A stretch of DNA of 64,000 bases from Chelativorans sp. J32. Its GTDB lineage: Bacteria > Pseudomonadota > Alphaproteobacteria > Rhizobiales > Rhizobiaceae. The number at the start of each line of letters is the position of its first letter. Position 1 is the stretch's first letter. Below the pieces are notes generated by a model, which did no database searches, was not told the origin of the DNA, and saw nothing but the letters and a program-made list of their open reading frames with translations. Shown here in pieces: positions 1 to 7,258 of the stretch. Location of the stretch: assembly GCF_000518985.1 (NCBI RefSeq), contig NZ_JAEQ01000019.1, positions 353-64,352 of the forward strand, read 5' to 3'. Made by a program: the position numbers and the translations under genes.

Positions 1-156
1 GGCGTGCTGGTGTTCCTCTATGGCGTGATCGAAGCCTTCGCGAAGAAGCGCGTCGCTGGCGCCAATCCGTGGGGCGAAGGCGCAACCACCCTCGAGTGGC
101 AGCTTTCCTCTCCGCCGCCTTTCCACCAGTGGGAAGAGCTGCCGAGAATCCGATAA
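1..156 (+). CDS. ctaD: Cytochrome c oxidase subunit I, C-terminal end (partial)
   Basis: Only the last 51 codons are inside the window, and the gene enters from the left edge. The visible peptide has part of the last membrane segment, then the motif [12 protein letters not shown] followed by [15 protein letters not shown]. This is the characteristic cytoplasmic tail of alphaproteobacterial aa3-type cytochrome c oxidase subunit I. The protein is the haem-copper catalytic subunit of the respiratory terminal oxidase in the inner membrane. It ends in TAA and is followed by a hairpin that separates it from the convergent gene on the other strand. It is a core gene and marks the boundary of the accessory region to its right. 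Confidence 0.93.
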   Translation, partial: GVLVFLYGVIEAFAKKRVAGANPWGEGATTLEWQLSSPPPFHQWEELPRIR

Positions 157-166
157 TGAGCACAGA

Positions 167-196
167 GGCACGGACCGTAGAAAGCCGGTCCGTGCC
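167..196. terminator. Bidirectional hairpin between convergent genes
   Basis: A perfect 10-bp inverted repeat (GGCACGGACC at 167-176 and GGTCCGTGCC at 187-196) has a 10-nt loop and lies between the stop of ctaD and the stop of the convergent beta-propeller gene. There is no clear T-run on either side, so termination strength is uncertain. Confidence 0.65.
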
Positions 197-205
197 GATC
201 GCCGT

Positions 206-859
206 TCACCGCTGGGTCGAGCCGGTTGCCTTACTTGGCCGCCGGACGGCTCTCACTTTGCCGCTGTTGCCTCCGCCGCAGAAAAAGAGATCGCCGCCAT
301 CGGATTCCAGCCCTGATATGCCCGCTCCGGCGGGCATATGAATTCTTTCCAGAACCATTCCCGTTTGCGGGTCGATGCGTCGCAACTCGCTCTCGTCGCC
401 TTCCCACGTGCCGTGCCAGAGTTGATCATGGACCCAGGTGACGCCGGTCACAAATCGATTGGATTCGATGGTGCGGAGAACGGCTCCCGTTTCGGGATCG
501 ACCTGATGGATCTTGCGGTCCCGGTACTGCCCGACCCAAAGCGTTCCTTCAGCCCAGGCAAGGCCGGAGGCCCCGCCGCTCGGTGTCGGTATGGTGGCAA
601 GCACATCGCCGGTTTCCCAATCGATCTTCTGGATGCGATCCTCCGAGATCTGGAACAGGTGCCGACCGTCAAACGCCGTTCCCGCATGTGCAGGAACATC
701 GATCGAGCGCAATATCTTCCCGCTCTCAGGATCGAGCGCATTGATCTTGTCTCCCGAGGCGAACCAGACATTGCGGCCGTCATAGGTGAGGCCGTGCACG
801 TTGTCGACGCCAGGAAATGGGCCGTATTCGCTAAGGATTTCCGCTTCTTGTCGGTTCAT
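206..859 (-). CDS. Beta-propeller repeat protein (Vgb / SMP-30-like)
   Basis: The 217-residue product has four or five repeats of a pattern like I..DPETG.VL..I with G(L/V).W..G.LW between them. This is the blade pattern of virginiamycin B lyase-like, glutamine-cyclotransferase-like and SMP-30-like propellers. No signal peptide or membrane segment is visible, so it is probably cytoplasmic. Its function is unknown; catalytic residues cannot be assigned from the repeats alone. I chose the ATG at 859 because GGAG lies 7 nt upstream. In-frame ATG 898 and GTG 907 would give longer forms that reach or overlap the end of the upstream regulator gene. It is probably co-transcribed with that regulator, which ends 40 nt upstream. 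Confidence 0.7.
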   Translation of the reverse strand: MNRQEAEILSEYGPFPGVDNVHGLTYDGRNVWFASGDKINALDPESGKILRSIDVPAHAGTAFDGRHLFQISEDRIQKIDWETGDVLATIPTPSGGASGLAWAEGTLWVGQYRDRKIHQVDPETGAVLRTIESNRFVTGVTWVHDQLWHGTWEGDESELRRIDPQTGMVLERIHMPAGAGISGLESDGGDLFFCGGGNSGKVRAVRRPSKATGSTQR

Positions 860-899
860 GACTTCACTCCGTGCGGGTTCTGGTTCTGCCACGGTCATA

Positions 900-2120
900 T
901 TAGCCACCAGGCAGCGCGGCAGGGAGTAACAAGGTTGTCGGGAATCCTGGGACCGGCGGGGTCATCCACCGGCGCGCCCGCGCGCGGCCGAAAGACTGCA
1001 CCTTTCCCTGCGCGGCGAGTTGCTCGAGCGCCCGCTGCACGGTTCTCTGGCTGGTTCCGAGCGCAACAGCCAGGGCAGAGCTGGACCAGGCCTCGCCGTC
1101 CGCCAGCAGGGCAAGCACCGCTGCGTGCTCTTCCTCTACCGGCTGCGCCAGGACGGCCACCTCCCTCGCGCCCCGCGGCAAAAGTTGAAATCCGTCAGGC
1201 GTCGCGTTTACTCCAGCAACCGCCTCAATTTCGGCCCGGAGCCGTCCGATCTCGACACGCAGTCGCGCCCGATGCGATTCGTCGGCATGCCTTGCCCGGA
1301 AAGCACGTGCAAGAAGTGTAGCCCTCGAAACATCCCCGGGCCATGCTTCAGCCAGCGCACGCGCAAGGACGAACAGGACCGGGCGTCTCGCGAGCGAAAT
1401 GGTGGTGCCCGCGTGGCGCACAGCAAAACGGCATGCATCTATGATGAGGGTTTGCGATGCCAGCAAAGCCTCAACTTCTTCGAGCAGGACAGGGCGTTCG
1501 TGCCCATGTTCGAAAAGACGCGCCGCAGGCTTCTCCATCACGAGAGAAACGCTTTCGACCTCCGCGGTTAGCGCGGGTATCGCAGCGTGGATTGCCGCAC
1601 GCTCCGCCCTTGCCAGCGCTGCGCGGGCAGGCTGTGACCGGAGGCGGCGCATGGCAATGCCTGCGACGACAAGTTCGTATGCCGCCCGCGACGCCGGGGG
1701 AAACGGAGACGAATCCATCTCGGCGAGCCCACGCTCCGCCTCGTCGAGGCGGCCGATCAGGAGGAGGCGCCGCACTTCTAGATACTGCGCATAAGAAGAA
1801 TTGAGCTGGTCGCCATGTCTTTCCAGCGTGGCCCTGGCTTCTCTGAGCAACTTCGTAGGCCATGCGAGATCGCGCGAAACGAGCGCGATCTCCGCTTCGG
1901 CGACGATGCAGCGCGCGCGTGCCGCCGCTTCCTTCGGTCCAAAGGCGCGCGCGGCCTCTTTCAACAGGGCCTTCGCGCGGGCGAGATCACCGAGTTGGGC
2001 CATCGCGATGCCGCGAAGCGCGAGTGCCGGGGGATCGTCGCGCAAGGCCACGCGGTTGAGTGCGCCGAGGGGATCGCCTCCGGCGAGCGCGCGTGCTGCC
2101 GCCGTGATCAATGAGTCCAT
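900..2120 (-). CDS. TPR-like regulator with C-terminal winged HTH
   Basis: The 406-residue protein is rich in Ala, Leu and Arg. Its N-terminal two thirds look like a helical TPR-type array, with repeated segments such as ALALRGIAMAQLGDLARA. The C-terminal part (about residues 340-385) has a helix-turn-helix of the form SSSALAVALGTSQRTVQRALEQLAAQGKVQSFG, with the recognition helix TSQRTVQRAL. It is therefore a likely transcription regulator that senses through its helical part. It is divergent from the DUF899 gene, with about 90 bp between them, and lies just upstream of the beta-propeller gene on the same strand. It may control both. It belongs to no classical family I can name. Confidence 0.65.
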   Translation of the reverse strand: MDSLITAAARALAGGDPLGALNRVALRDDPPALALRGIAMAQLGDLARAKALLKEAARAFGPKEAAARARCIVAEAEIALVSRDLAWPTKLLREARATLERHGDQLNSSYAQYLEVRRLLLIGRLDEAERGLAEMDSSPFPPASRAAYELVVAGIAMRRLRSQPARAALARAERAAIHAAIPALTAEVESVSLVMEKPAARLFEHGHERPVLLEEVEALLASQTLIIDACRFAVRHAGTTISLARRPVLFVLARALAEAWPGDVSRATLLARAFRARHADESHRARLRVEIGRLRAEIEAVAGVNATPDGFQLLPRGAREVAVLAQPVEEEHAAVLALLADGEAWSSSALAVALGTSQRTVQRALEQLAAQGKVQSFGRARARRWMTPPVPGFPTTLLLPAALPGG

Positions 2121-2212
2121 CGGAATCCCGTCACACTTGTAACTCCCGGCCTTTCCGCCAGAGGCCTAACCTATCTCACGCATGACGATAGCCAAGACAA
2201 GGAATGAACGAG

Positions 2213-3010
2213 ATGACGACGCATATAATTGGAACGCGTGAACAATGGCTTGCGGCAAGGCTCGACCTGTTGGAGGCCGAGAAGGAGCTGACCCGCCGCA
2301 GCGACGAACTGGCCAAGCGGCGGCAGGAACTGCCCTGGGTCAAGGTGGACAAGGATTACCGCTTCGACACCGACGAAGGGAGCGCAACATTGCCGGATCT
2401 CTTCCGCGGACGTTCGCAACTCCTCGTCTATCACTTCATGTTCGGTATCGATTACACGGCGGGATGCCCGTCCTGCTCTTCGATCGCAGACGGGTTTAAT
2501 GGCATCCGCGTTCACCTGGAAAATCACGACGTCGCCTTTTCCGCCGTCTCGCGCGCACGGCTGCAGAAGCTGCAGGCCTTCAAGGAGCGGATGGGCTGGA
2601 CCTTCCCATGGGCCTCCTCGGTCGGGAGCGACTTCAATTTTGACTTCCAGGCCTCCTTCACGAAGGAGCAGCAAAATGAGCAGGGGATTGACTACAATTA
2701 CCGGCGCGAGCCGCCTCTGAATGTTGAGGGCGGTCAGGTTTCGGAAGAGACGATCGCGTCACGCACGACACCAGATGGACCGGCCAAGTTCGCGGCGATG
2801 ACCGGGACGGATCCGGCCACCTTTGCACGCGAGCGGCCAGGCGTCAGCTCGTTTGCCCTCGAGGATGGCGTCGTCTACCACACCTATTCCACCTATTCGC
2901 GTGGCGTGGATGGTCTTTGGAGCGTATATCAGTGGCTCGACCGCGCACCGAAGGGCCGGAATGAAACCGGCGTATGGCTACGGCGCCATGATGAATATGG
3001 CCGGGACTGA
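2213..3010 (+). CDS. DUF899 family protein (thioredoxin-fold-like)
   Basis: The product of 265 residues begins MTTHIIGTREQWLAAR and contains the segments LPWVKVDKDYRF, LLVYHFMFG and GCPSCSSIADGF. These are hallmarks of the DUF899 family, which has a thioredoxin-like fold. The CPSC pair (about residue 92) sits where a redox pair would be expected. Biochemical function is not established for the family. I prefer ATG 2213 because AAGGA at 2199-2203 is 9 nt away, whereas ATG 2204 directly abuts it. It is divergent from the HTH regulator, and a small membrane protein follows 5 nt later, which suggests a two-gene transcript. Confidence 0.85.
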   Translation: MTTHIIGTREQWLAARLDLLEAEKELTRRSDELAKRRQELPWVKVDKDYRFDTDEGSATLPDLFRGRSQLLVYHFMFGIDYTAGCPSCSSIADGFNGIRVHLENHDVAFSAVSRARLQKLQAFKERMGWTFPWASSVGSDFNFDFQASFTKEQQNEQGIDYNYRREPPLNVEGGQVSEETIASRTTPDGPAKFAAMTGTDPATFARERPGVSSFALEDGVVYHTYSTYSRGVDGLWSVYQWLDRAPKGRNETGVWLRRHDEYGRD

Positions 3011-3015
3011 GGTCA

Positions 3016-3294
3016 ATGCGCCCCGATCACACGGATGACGCGCGGGCTCAGCCTCGAAGGCTCGCCGGCTTCGTTAGCCGCATTTCGCGGCCCGCGGCAC
3101 ATTGGCTGAGCCTTGCTGCGGCGCCAATCTTTGCAATCATGGCGCTGTCGGCAGGATCTGACGGGTCAAACCCGCTTTGCCTATCCCAGGCGGGGGCGTC
3201 ACCCCTGAACGGGATGCCCTTCATGTACCTACTCATGAGCGCATTCCATTTGGTGCCTTGGCTGAAGCTGGTCCCTAACCGACGCAATCTTTAG
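3016..3294 (+). CDS. Small two-helix membrane protein
   Basis: This 92-residue protein has a polar N-terminus and two hydrophobic stretches: about residues 29-47 (HWLSLAAAPIFAIMALSAG) and about residues 66-85 (GMPFMYLLMSAFHLVPWLKL). The short linker contains SPLNGM. I do not recognise a named function, but the second helix pattern resembles small uncharacterised proteins of rhizobia. It begins 5 nt after the DUF899 gene, with GAGG just upstream of the ATG, and ends right before a strong terminator. It is therefore likely the last gene of that short operon and may work with the DUF899 protein. Confidence 0.65.
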   Translation: MRPDHTDDARAQPRRLAGFVSRISRPAAHWLSLAAAPIFAIMALSAGSDGSNPLCLSQAGASPLNGMPFMYLLMSAFHLVPWLKLVPNRRNL

Positions 3295-3306
3295 GAGGCC
3301 TGACAT

Positions 3307-3334
3307 GCCGGAGGCTACAAGCCTCCGGCTTTTC
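3307..3334. terminator. Intrinsic terminator
   Basis: A perfect 9-bp stem (GCCGGAGGC at 3307-3315, GCCTCCGGC at 3321-3329) with a 5-nt loop is followed on the plus strand by TTTTC. It lies between convergent genes and fits a rho-independent terminator for the DUF899 operon. Confidence 0.85.
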
Positions 3335-3340
3335 ACAGCA

Positions 3341-3907
3341 TCATCGCGGATCCGGAGCTTCCGCTGCCCTCCGGGCGACATAATCGGCGACGGAAGCTAC
3401 GACGCCGTCCAGAGGCAGCGTCATGTCGACCTTGAGATGAGGTACATCGAGAGGCTCGAACTCCTCGTAGATCCTCTCCGCTTTCTGCGGCGTACGCTGC
3501 GCCCGCATATTTGCTCCGTCGGACAGATCCGCCGTCAGCCGCTGGCGGATCGTTTCGAGCGGCGCGTCGCAATGCACCACATGCACCGATGCGCCATAGC
3601 GGCCGGCAAGCTCCAGAACACTGTGAACCTCATGGGATCGGGAGAAAGGCTTTCCATCGATGATGAGGCACGGCGCTTTGTGGCGCCGCAACAGGTAATC
3701 AAGAACTCGGAGCAGCGTATCGGTCGCCACTTGGTTCTGCTCCGTGGAATAATCCAGATACTTTTCCGGAAAGATCGCATCCCGGATGAGATCGCGGCTG
3801 AGGATCTCCCCATCAAGACGCGTCGTCAGCGCTTTGGCGAGCGTGGTCTTTCCCACGCCCGGAAGGCCGACGAGCAGCACGATGTTGCAAGCGCTTACAG
3901 GCGGCAT
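3341..3907 (-). CDS. P-loop kinase of the AAA / gluconate-kinase-like type
   Basis: The 188-residue product starts with a Walker A motif (GLPGVGKTT, about residues 14-22) and has LIIDGKPF as a probable Walker B region. The size and layout fit small P-loop kinases that phosphorylate sugars or other small metabolites; the zeta-toxin fold is related. It is the last gene of the sugar operon, 6 nt after the class II aldolase gene. In that setting a second phosphorylation step before aldol cleavage is a reasonable inference, because class II aldolases often need a bisphosphate or a phosphorylated ketose. The substrate is unknown. Confidence 0.7.
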   Translation of the reverse strand: MPPVSACNIVLLVGLPGVGKTTLAKALTTRLDGEILSRDLIRDAIFPEKYLDYSTEQNQVATDTLLRVLDYLLRRHKAPCLIIDGKPFSRSHEVHSVLELAGRYGASVHVVHCDAPLETIRQRLTADLSDGANMRAQRTPQKAERIYEEFEPLDVPHLKVDMTLPLDGVVASVADYVARRAAEAPDPR

Positions 3908-3913
3908 GGTCCC

Positions 3914-4759
3914 TCAATCCGCCCGGCCGTTCGCGCCGAACATATGGATGCGGCGCGCGACCGCCTGCTCGGCAAGCACCCGCGCTTCCGCCATCGGCTG
4001 GCGGGTGTCGACGATCGGATCCTCGACGCTATAGGCGTTGATCAGCGCCTCGCGGAATCCGCCCTTCACGGCCGCGTCGATATTGATCTTGGCGATGCCC
4101 GACTGAACCACGGCGGAAACCGTGTCGGCGGGAACGCTGGTGCCGCCGTGAAGAACGAGAGGGATGTTGAGTGCGGACGAGAGTTCCTTCACCAGCGGAA
4201 CATCGATAGGGGCGCCGTCGCCGAGGACGCCCGGTGTGTTGCCGATGGAGACGGCCAGGTAATCGACGCCTGTGTCCTTTACGAAGGCAACGGCTTCGTC
4301 CACCGTCGTCTTGCGCTCGATCACCTCTTCTCCTTCTTCCGCCAGCGTTTCGCCGATCTGGGCCTCGACTCCCACGCCGTGGCGGCGCGCAAGCGCGACA
4401 ACCTTGCGCACGAGCTCGACATTTTCGTCATAGGAGGCGCTCGAAGCATCGATCATGACGGAATCGAACCCCGCCTCGATGCACATGCGCACGGTCTCGT
4501 AATTGGCTCCGTGATCGAGGTGGAGGATCAGCGGCACCGATGTCCGACGACGCGCCACTTCGGCCATCGCCACGAAATAGTCGAGCCCGACATGCTTGAT
4601 CCCGCCCATCGTGGTGCTGAGCATGACCGGCGCACGCGCCTTGTCGGCGGCCGTGGCGATCGCCTGGACCGCTTCGAGATGGTGGGCGTTGAACATGCCG
4701 ACGGCCCAGCCCTCGCGATAGGCCTTGTTGATCCAGTAAGTTGCGCTTTCTCTGATCAT
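3914..4759 (-). CDS. Class II ketose-bisphosphate aldolase family protein
   Basis: The 281-residue protein has the family landmarks: NAHHLEAVQAI near the N-terminus, LILHLDHGANYE with the catalytic Asp and a metal-binding His, LVLHGGTS with the second metal His and phosphate loop, and KINID near the C-terminus. It therefore belongs to the GatY/KbaY/FbaA family, which cleaves ketose (bis)phosphates to dihydroxyacetone phosphate and an aldehyde. One zinc ligand looks absent: where relatives have G(N/T)xHG this protein reads IGNTPG. The ATG at 4759 overlaps the stop of the ROK gene by 4 nt (ATGA), which fixes the start and shows translational coupling. Sugar specificity is unknown. Confidence 0.85.
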   Translation of the reverse strand: MIRESATYWINKAYREGWAVGMFNAHHLEAVQAIATAADKARAPVMLSTTMGGIKHVGLDYFVAMAEVARRRTSVPLILHLDHGANYETVRMCIEAGFDSVMIDASSASYDENVELVRKVVALARRHGVGVEAQIGETLAEEGEEVIERKTTVDEAVAFVKDTGVDYLAVSIGNTPGVLGDGAPIDVPLVKELSSALNIPLVLHGGTSVPADTVSAVVQSGIAKINIDAAVKGGFREALINAYSVEDPIVDTRQPMAEARVLAEQAVARRIHMFGANGRAD

Positions 4760-5556
4760 GATTTCTCCATCGATAGAAAAAGAGCGCCGCAAAGATTGGG
4801 GTCCGCGGCGCTGCTGCGGACCAACTGCGGCTGTCTCGCTGCTGGGTAGGAAAAGCGCGGCAGAAGCTCCGCGAGGGCGGCGAGGTCGAACCAGGGCTGG
4901 TTCAGGGCGCCGCCGGCAAGAATGATGCGTTCGGGCTCGATGAGGGTTATCGCGTTGCCGATGGCGAGGCCCAGCGCTTCGAGCGGGGCGTCGCTTGGCG
5001 CAGTCCCAGCCTGGGCAAGACCGGAGGCGATGGTGCACATGCAGCCCCGATTACCGCAGTAGCAGCGGCTGCCCTGCGGATCGGTCACAAGGTGACCGAA
5101 AGCGTTGGCGCCGCGCTGGCTGCCGCGCCATACCTGCCCATTCAGGATAAAGGCGTGTCCAACGCCAGTGCCGATCGCAATATAAAGGGCGGAGCCAGCC
5201 TCTTTGGCGGCGCCTTCCTGCGCCTCGAAGACGGCGCCGCAGAACACGTCGGTTTCGACGACGGCCGGGCAGGAAAACGCTTCCTCGAGCAGGCGCCGCA
5301 GCGGAACGTCCTTCCAGCCAAGATTTTCCGCCCCGAAAAGTTTCCCGTTTTCATCCACGACGGCGGCAACGGAAACACCGATCGCTTCAGCCGCCCCCCC
5401 GGACCACTGACGGGTGAGGCCGGCCAGGATCTCGATGAATTCCTCCGGTGTCATCCGCCCTTCGTGGCGGGCGCGGTGCTGGTGCAGCCAGTTGCACCCG
5501 CTTTCGGCTGCCGCGATGCGTATATGCGTTCCGCCGAGATCGACAGCGTATCTCAT
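4756..5556 (-). CDS. ROK family sugar kinase
   Basis: The 266-residue protein starts MRYAVDLGGTHIRIA, the ATP phosphate-binding loop of ROK proteins. It has AIGTGVGHAF in the middle and the ROK zinc motif GHLVTDPQGSRCYCGNRGC (His plus three Cys). It lacks an N-terminal HTH, so it is an enzyme rather than a repressor, and it is slightly shorter than the usual 290-320 residues. It likely phosphorylates the sugar brought in by the neighbouring ABC importer. Both ends overlap neighbouring genes by 4 nt (ATGA), so it is tightly coupled in the operon. Confidence 0.87.
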   Translation of the reverse strand: MRYAVDLGGTHIRIAAAESGCNWLHQHRARHEGRMTPEEFIEILAGLTRQWSGGAAEAIGVSVAAVVDENGKLFGAENLGWKDVPLRRLLEEAFSCPAVVETDVFCGAVFEAQEGAAKEAGSALYIAIGTGVGHAFILNGQVWRGSQRGANAFGHLVTDPQGSRCYCGNRGCMCTIASGLAQAGTAPSDAPLEALGLAIGNAITLIEPERIILAGGALNQPWFDLAALAELLPRFSYPAARQPQLVRSSAADPNLCGALFLSMEKS

Positions 5557-6371
5557 TTGACACCTGTCGCGATCGCGCCTTCGACGAAGTAGCGTTGAAG
5601 GCTCAGAAAGAAGATGGCGGTGGGCAGGGCGCCGAAGACGGAGACGGCCATGACCTGCCCGTATTGGGTGTTGAAGCCTGCCTGGAAGGCGGCCATGCCG
5701 AGCGGCAGGGTGCGGAGCGTATCGTCCGACGTGACGATCAGCGGCCAGAGATAGCTGTTCCAGGTCAGATTGAATGTGAGTACCGAGACGACGACGATCG
5801 TGGGCAGGATCATCGGCATGATGATCGAGAACAGGATGCGCAGTTCGCCTGCCCCGTCGATGCGGGCAGCCTCGATATAGGCGTCGGGTATCGAGATCAT
5901 CGTCTGGCGGAAGATGAAGATGCCGACCACATTGAAGGCCGTAGGCAGGATCAGGCCGGCATAGGTGTTCGTCCAGCCGAACGCGTGCACCTGCAGGAAC
6001 AGCGGGATGACGATCGCCTCCAGAGGGATCATGACGGAGATGAGCACCACGATCCAGAAAACCGGCGCCAGGCGGTACCGGAACTTGGCGAAACTGTATG
6101 CGCCAAGCGCGCTCAAAAGCACCGTCAGCACGACCGAGACGGCGGATGCCAGGACCGAGTTCAGGAGATAGAGGAAGAACGGGCGCTCGGCGAAGGCCGA
6201 TGTGTAGTTCGACAGCCCCGCCGCTCCCACCGAGAGAAGGGGTGTGGTGAAGATCTCCTGGCTCGTCTTGAACGAGGCCGAGAGCATCCAGGCGACAGGA
6301 TAGAGCGTGAGCAGGACGGCCAGCCCGAGAATGGCAAAGGCCGCGAAGCGCTGGAAGCTGCTGCTAGCCAT
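5553..6371 (-). CDS. Sugar ABC transporter permease (MalG/UgpE type)
   Basis: The 272-residue membrane protein has about six hydrophobic segments. It carries the conserved permease EAA loop (YIEAARIDGAGELRILFSI) that contacts the ATPase. The N-terminus (LYPVAWMLSASFK) is typical of the second permease of carbohydrate-uptake-1 systems. It overlaps the first permease gene by 8 nt and the ROK kinase gene by 4 nt. It forms the inner-membrane channel with the other permease, fed by the periplasmic binding protein at 7259-8524. No ATPase gene is present in this operon. Confidence 0.92.
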   Translation of the reverse strand: MASSSFQRFAAFAILGLAVLLTLYPVAWMLSASFKTSQEIFTTPLLSVGAAGLSNYTSAFAERPFFLYLLNSVLASAVSVVLTVLLSALGAYSFAKFRYRLAPVFWIVVLISVMIPLEAIVIPLFLQVHAFGWTNTYAGLILPTAFNVVGIFIFRQTMISIPDAYIEAARIDGAGELRILFSIIMPMILPTIVVVSVLTFNLTWNSYLWPLIVTSDDTLRTLPLGMAAFQAGFNTQYGQVMAVSVFGALPTAIFFLSLQRYFVEGAIATGVK

Positions 6372-7248
6372 TGCGATCCCTCAGGAACCAAATCTGCAGG
6401 AGGCTTATCGCCAGGATGCCGCCGAACAGGACGACGGAATAGGCGCTGGCGCGGCCCATATCGAGATAGCTGAACGAGGTCTTGTAGATCAGAAGCGTCA
6501 TGATCTGCGTGGCATTTGCAGGACCGCCGTCGGTGACGATCTGCTGGAAGGCAAAGGTTTTGAGACCGTTCACGGTGGCAAGAACCACTGCGAGCGCGAT
6601 GGTGGGTTTCATCGCCGGCAGGGTGATGTAGCGCAGGACCTGAAAGCCCCGTGCGCCGTCGAGAGCCGCTGCTTCGTAATAGTCCCTTGGAATGGACAGG
6701 AAGCCGGCGAGAAAGATGATCATGTAATAGCTCACCGCGTGCCACCAGCTCATGATGACAATGGCGATCGGCGCATAAGTGCTGTTGTTCAGCCACGGCA
6801 CGGCCTGCCCGCCGGCGAGCGTCACCGCATCGTTCAGCGGCCCATTGAAGTTGAAGATCAGCTTCCAGACGAGGGCTACCGACACGATCGGCATGACGGA
6901 TGGGATGAAAAGCAGGGTTCGCCAGAGCCCGCGCGACTTGCGCACCTGGGTCAATGCCCATGCAAGCAGGAAGGACAGTCCAAGCACCGGCACCACCGTG
7001 TAGACGACATAGGCGATGGTGATCCAGAGCGAGTTGATGAAGGCGCGGTCGTATGGCAGGGCCGCGAAATGCTTGAAGCCGACATAGACCGGATCCGACA
7101 GGAGATCGTAGTCGTGCAAGCTGATGTAGAAGGAAAAGAGGATCGGGTAGAGCTGGAACAGCACGATGTAAAGGAGCGCGGGGAGCGCAAAAAGCGCTCC
7201 CCAGATCGGAATGTGCCGTTCACCAAATCCGCGCTTCCCGATCTTCAT
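6364..7248 (-). CDS. Sugar ABC transporter permease (MalF/UgpA type)
   Basis: The 294-residue membrane protein starts MKIGKRGFGERHIP, and the first helix (GALFALPALLYIVLF) follows. About six membrane segments are visible. The EAA loop reads YYEAAALDGARGFQVLRYI. I chose ATG 7248 because GAGG lies 8 nt upstream and the first helix follows directly; the in-frame extension upstream has no permease character and runs into the binding-protein gene. It is the partner of the permease at 5553-6371. Confidence 0.9.
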   Translation of the reverse strand: MKIGKRGFGERHIPIWGALFALPALLYIVLFQLYPILFSFYISLHDYDLLSDPVYVGFKHFAALPYDRAFINSLWITIAYVVYTVVPVLGLSFLLAWALTQVRKSRGLWRTLLFIPSVMPIVSVALVWKLIFNFNGPLNDAVTLAGGQAVPWLNNSTYAPIAIVIMSWWHAVSYYMIIFLAGFLSIPRDYYEAAALDGARGFQVLRYITLPAMKPTIALAVVLATVNGLKTFAFQQIVTDGGPANATQIMTLLIYKTSFSYLDMGRASAYSVVLFGGILAISLLQIWFLRDRNG

Positions 7249-7258
7249 GATGCGAGCC

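Noticed and set aside
3305-4849. A plus-strand open frame of about 510 codons opposite the P-loop kinase and aldolase genes
   Set aside because: The minus-strand frames carry Walker A and aldolase motifs and couple by ATGA; the plus frame has none.
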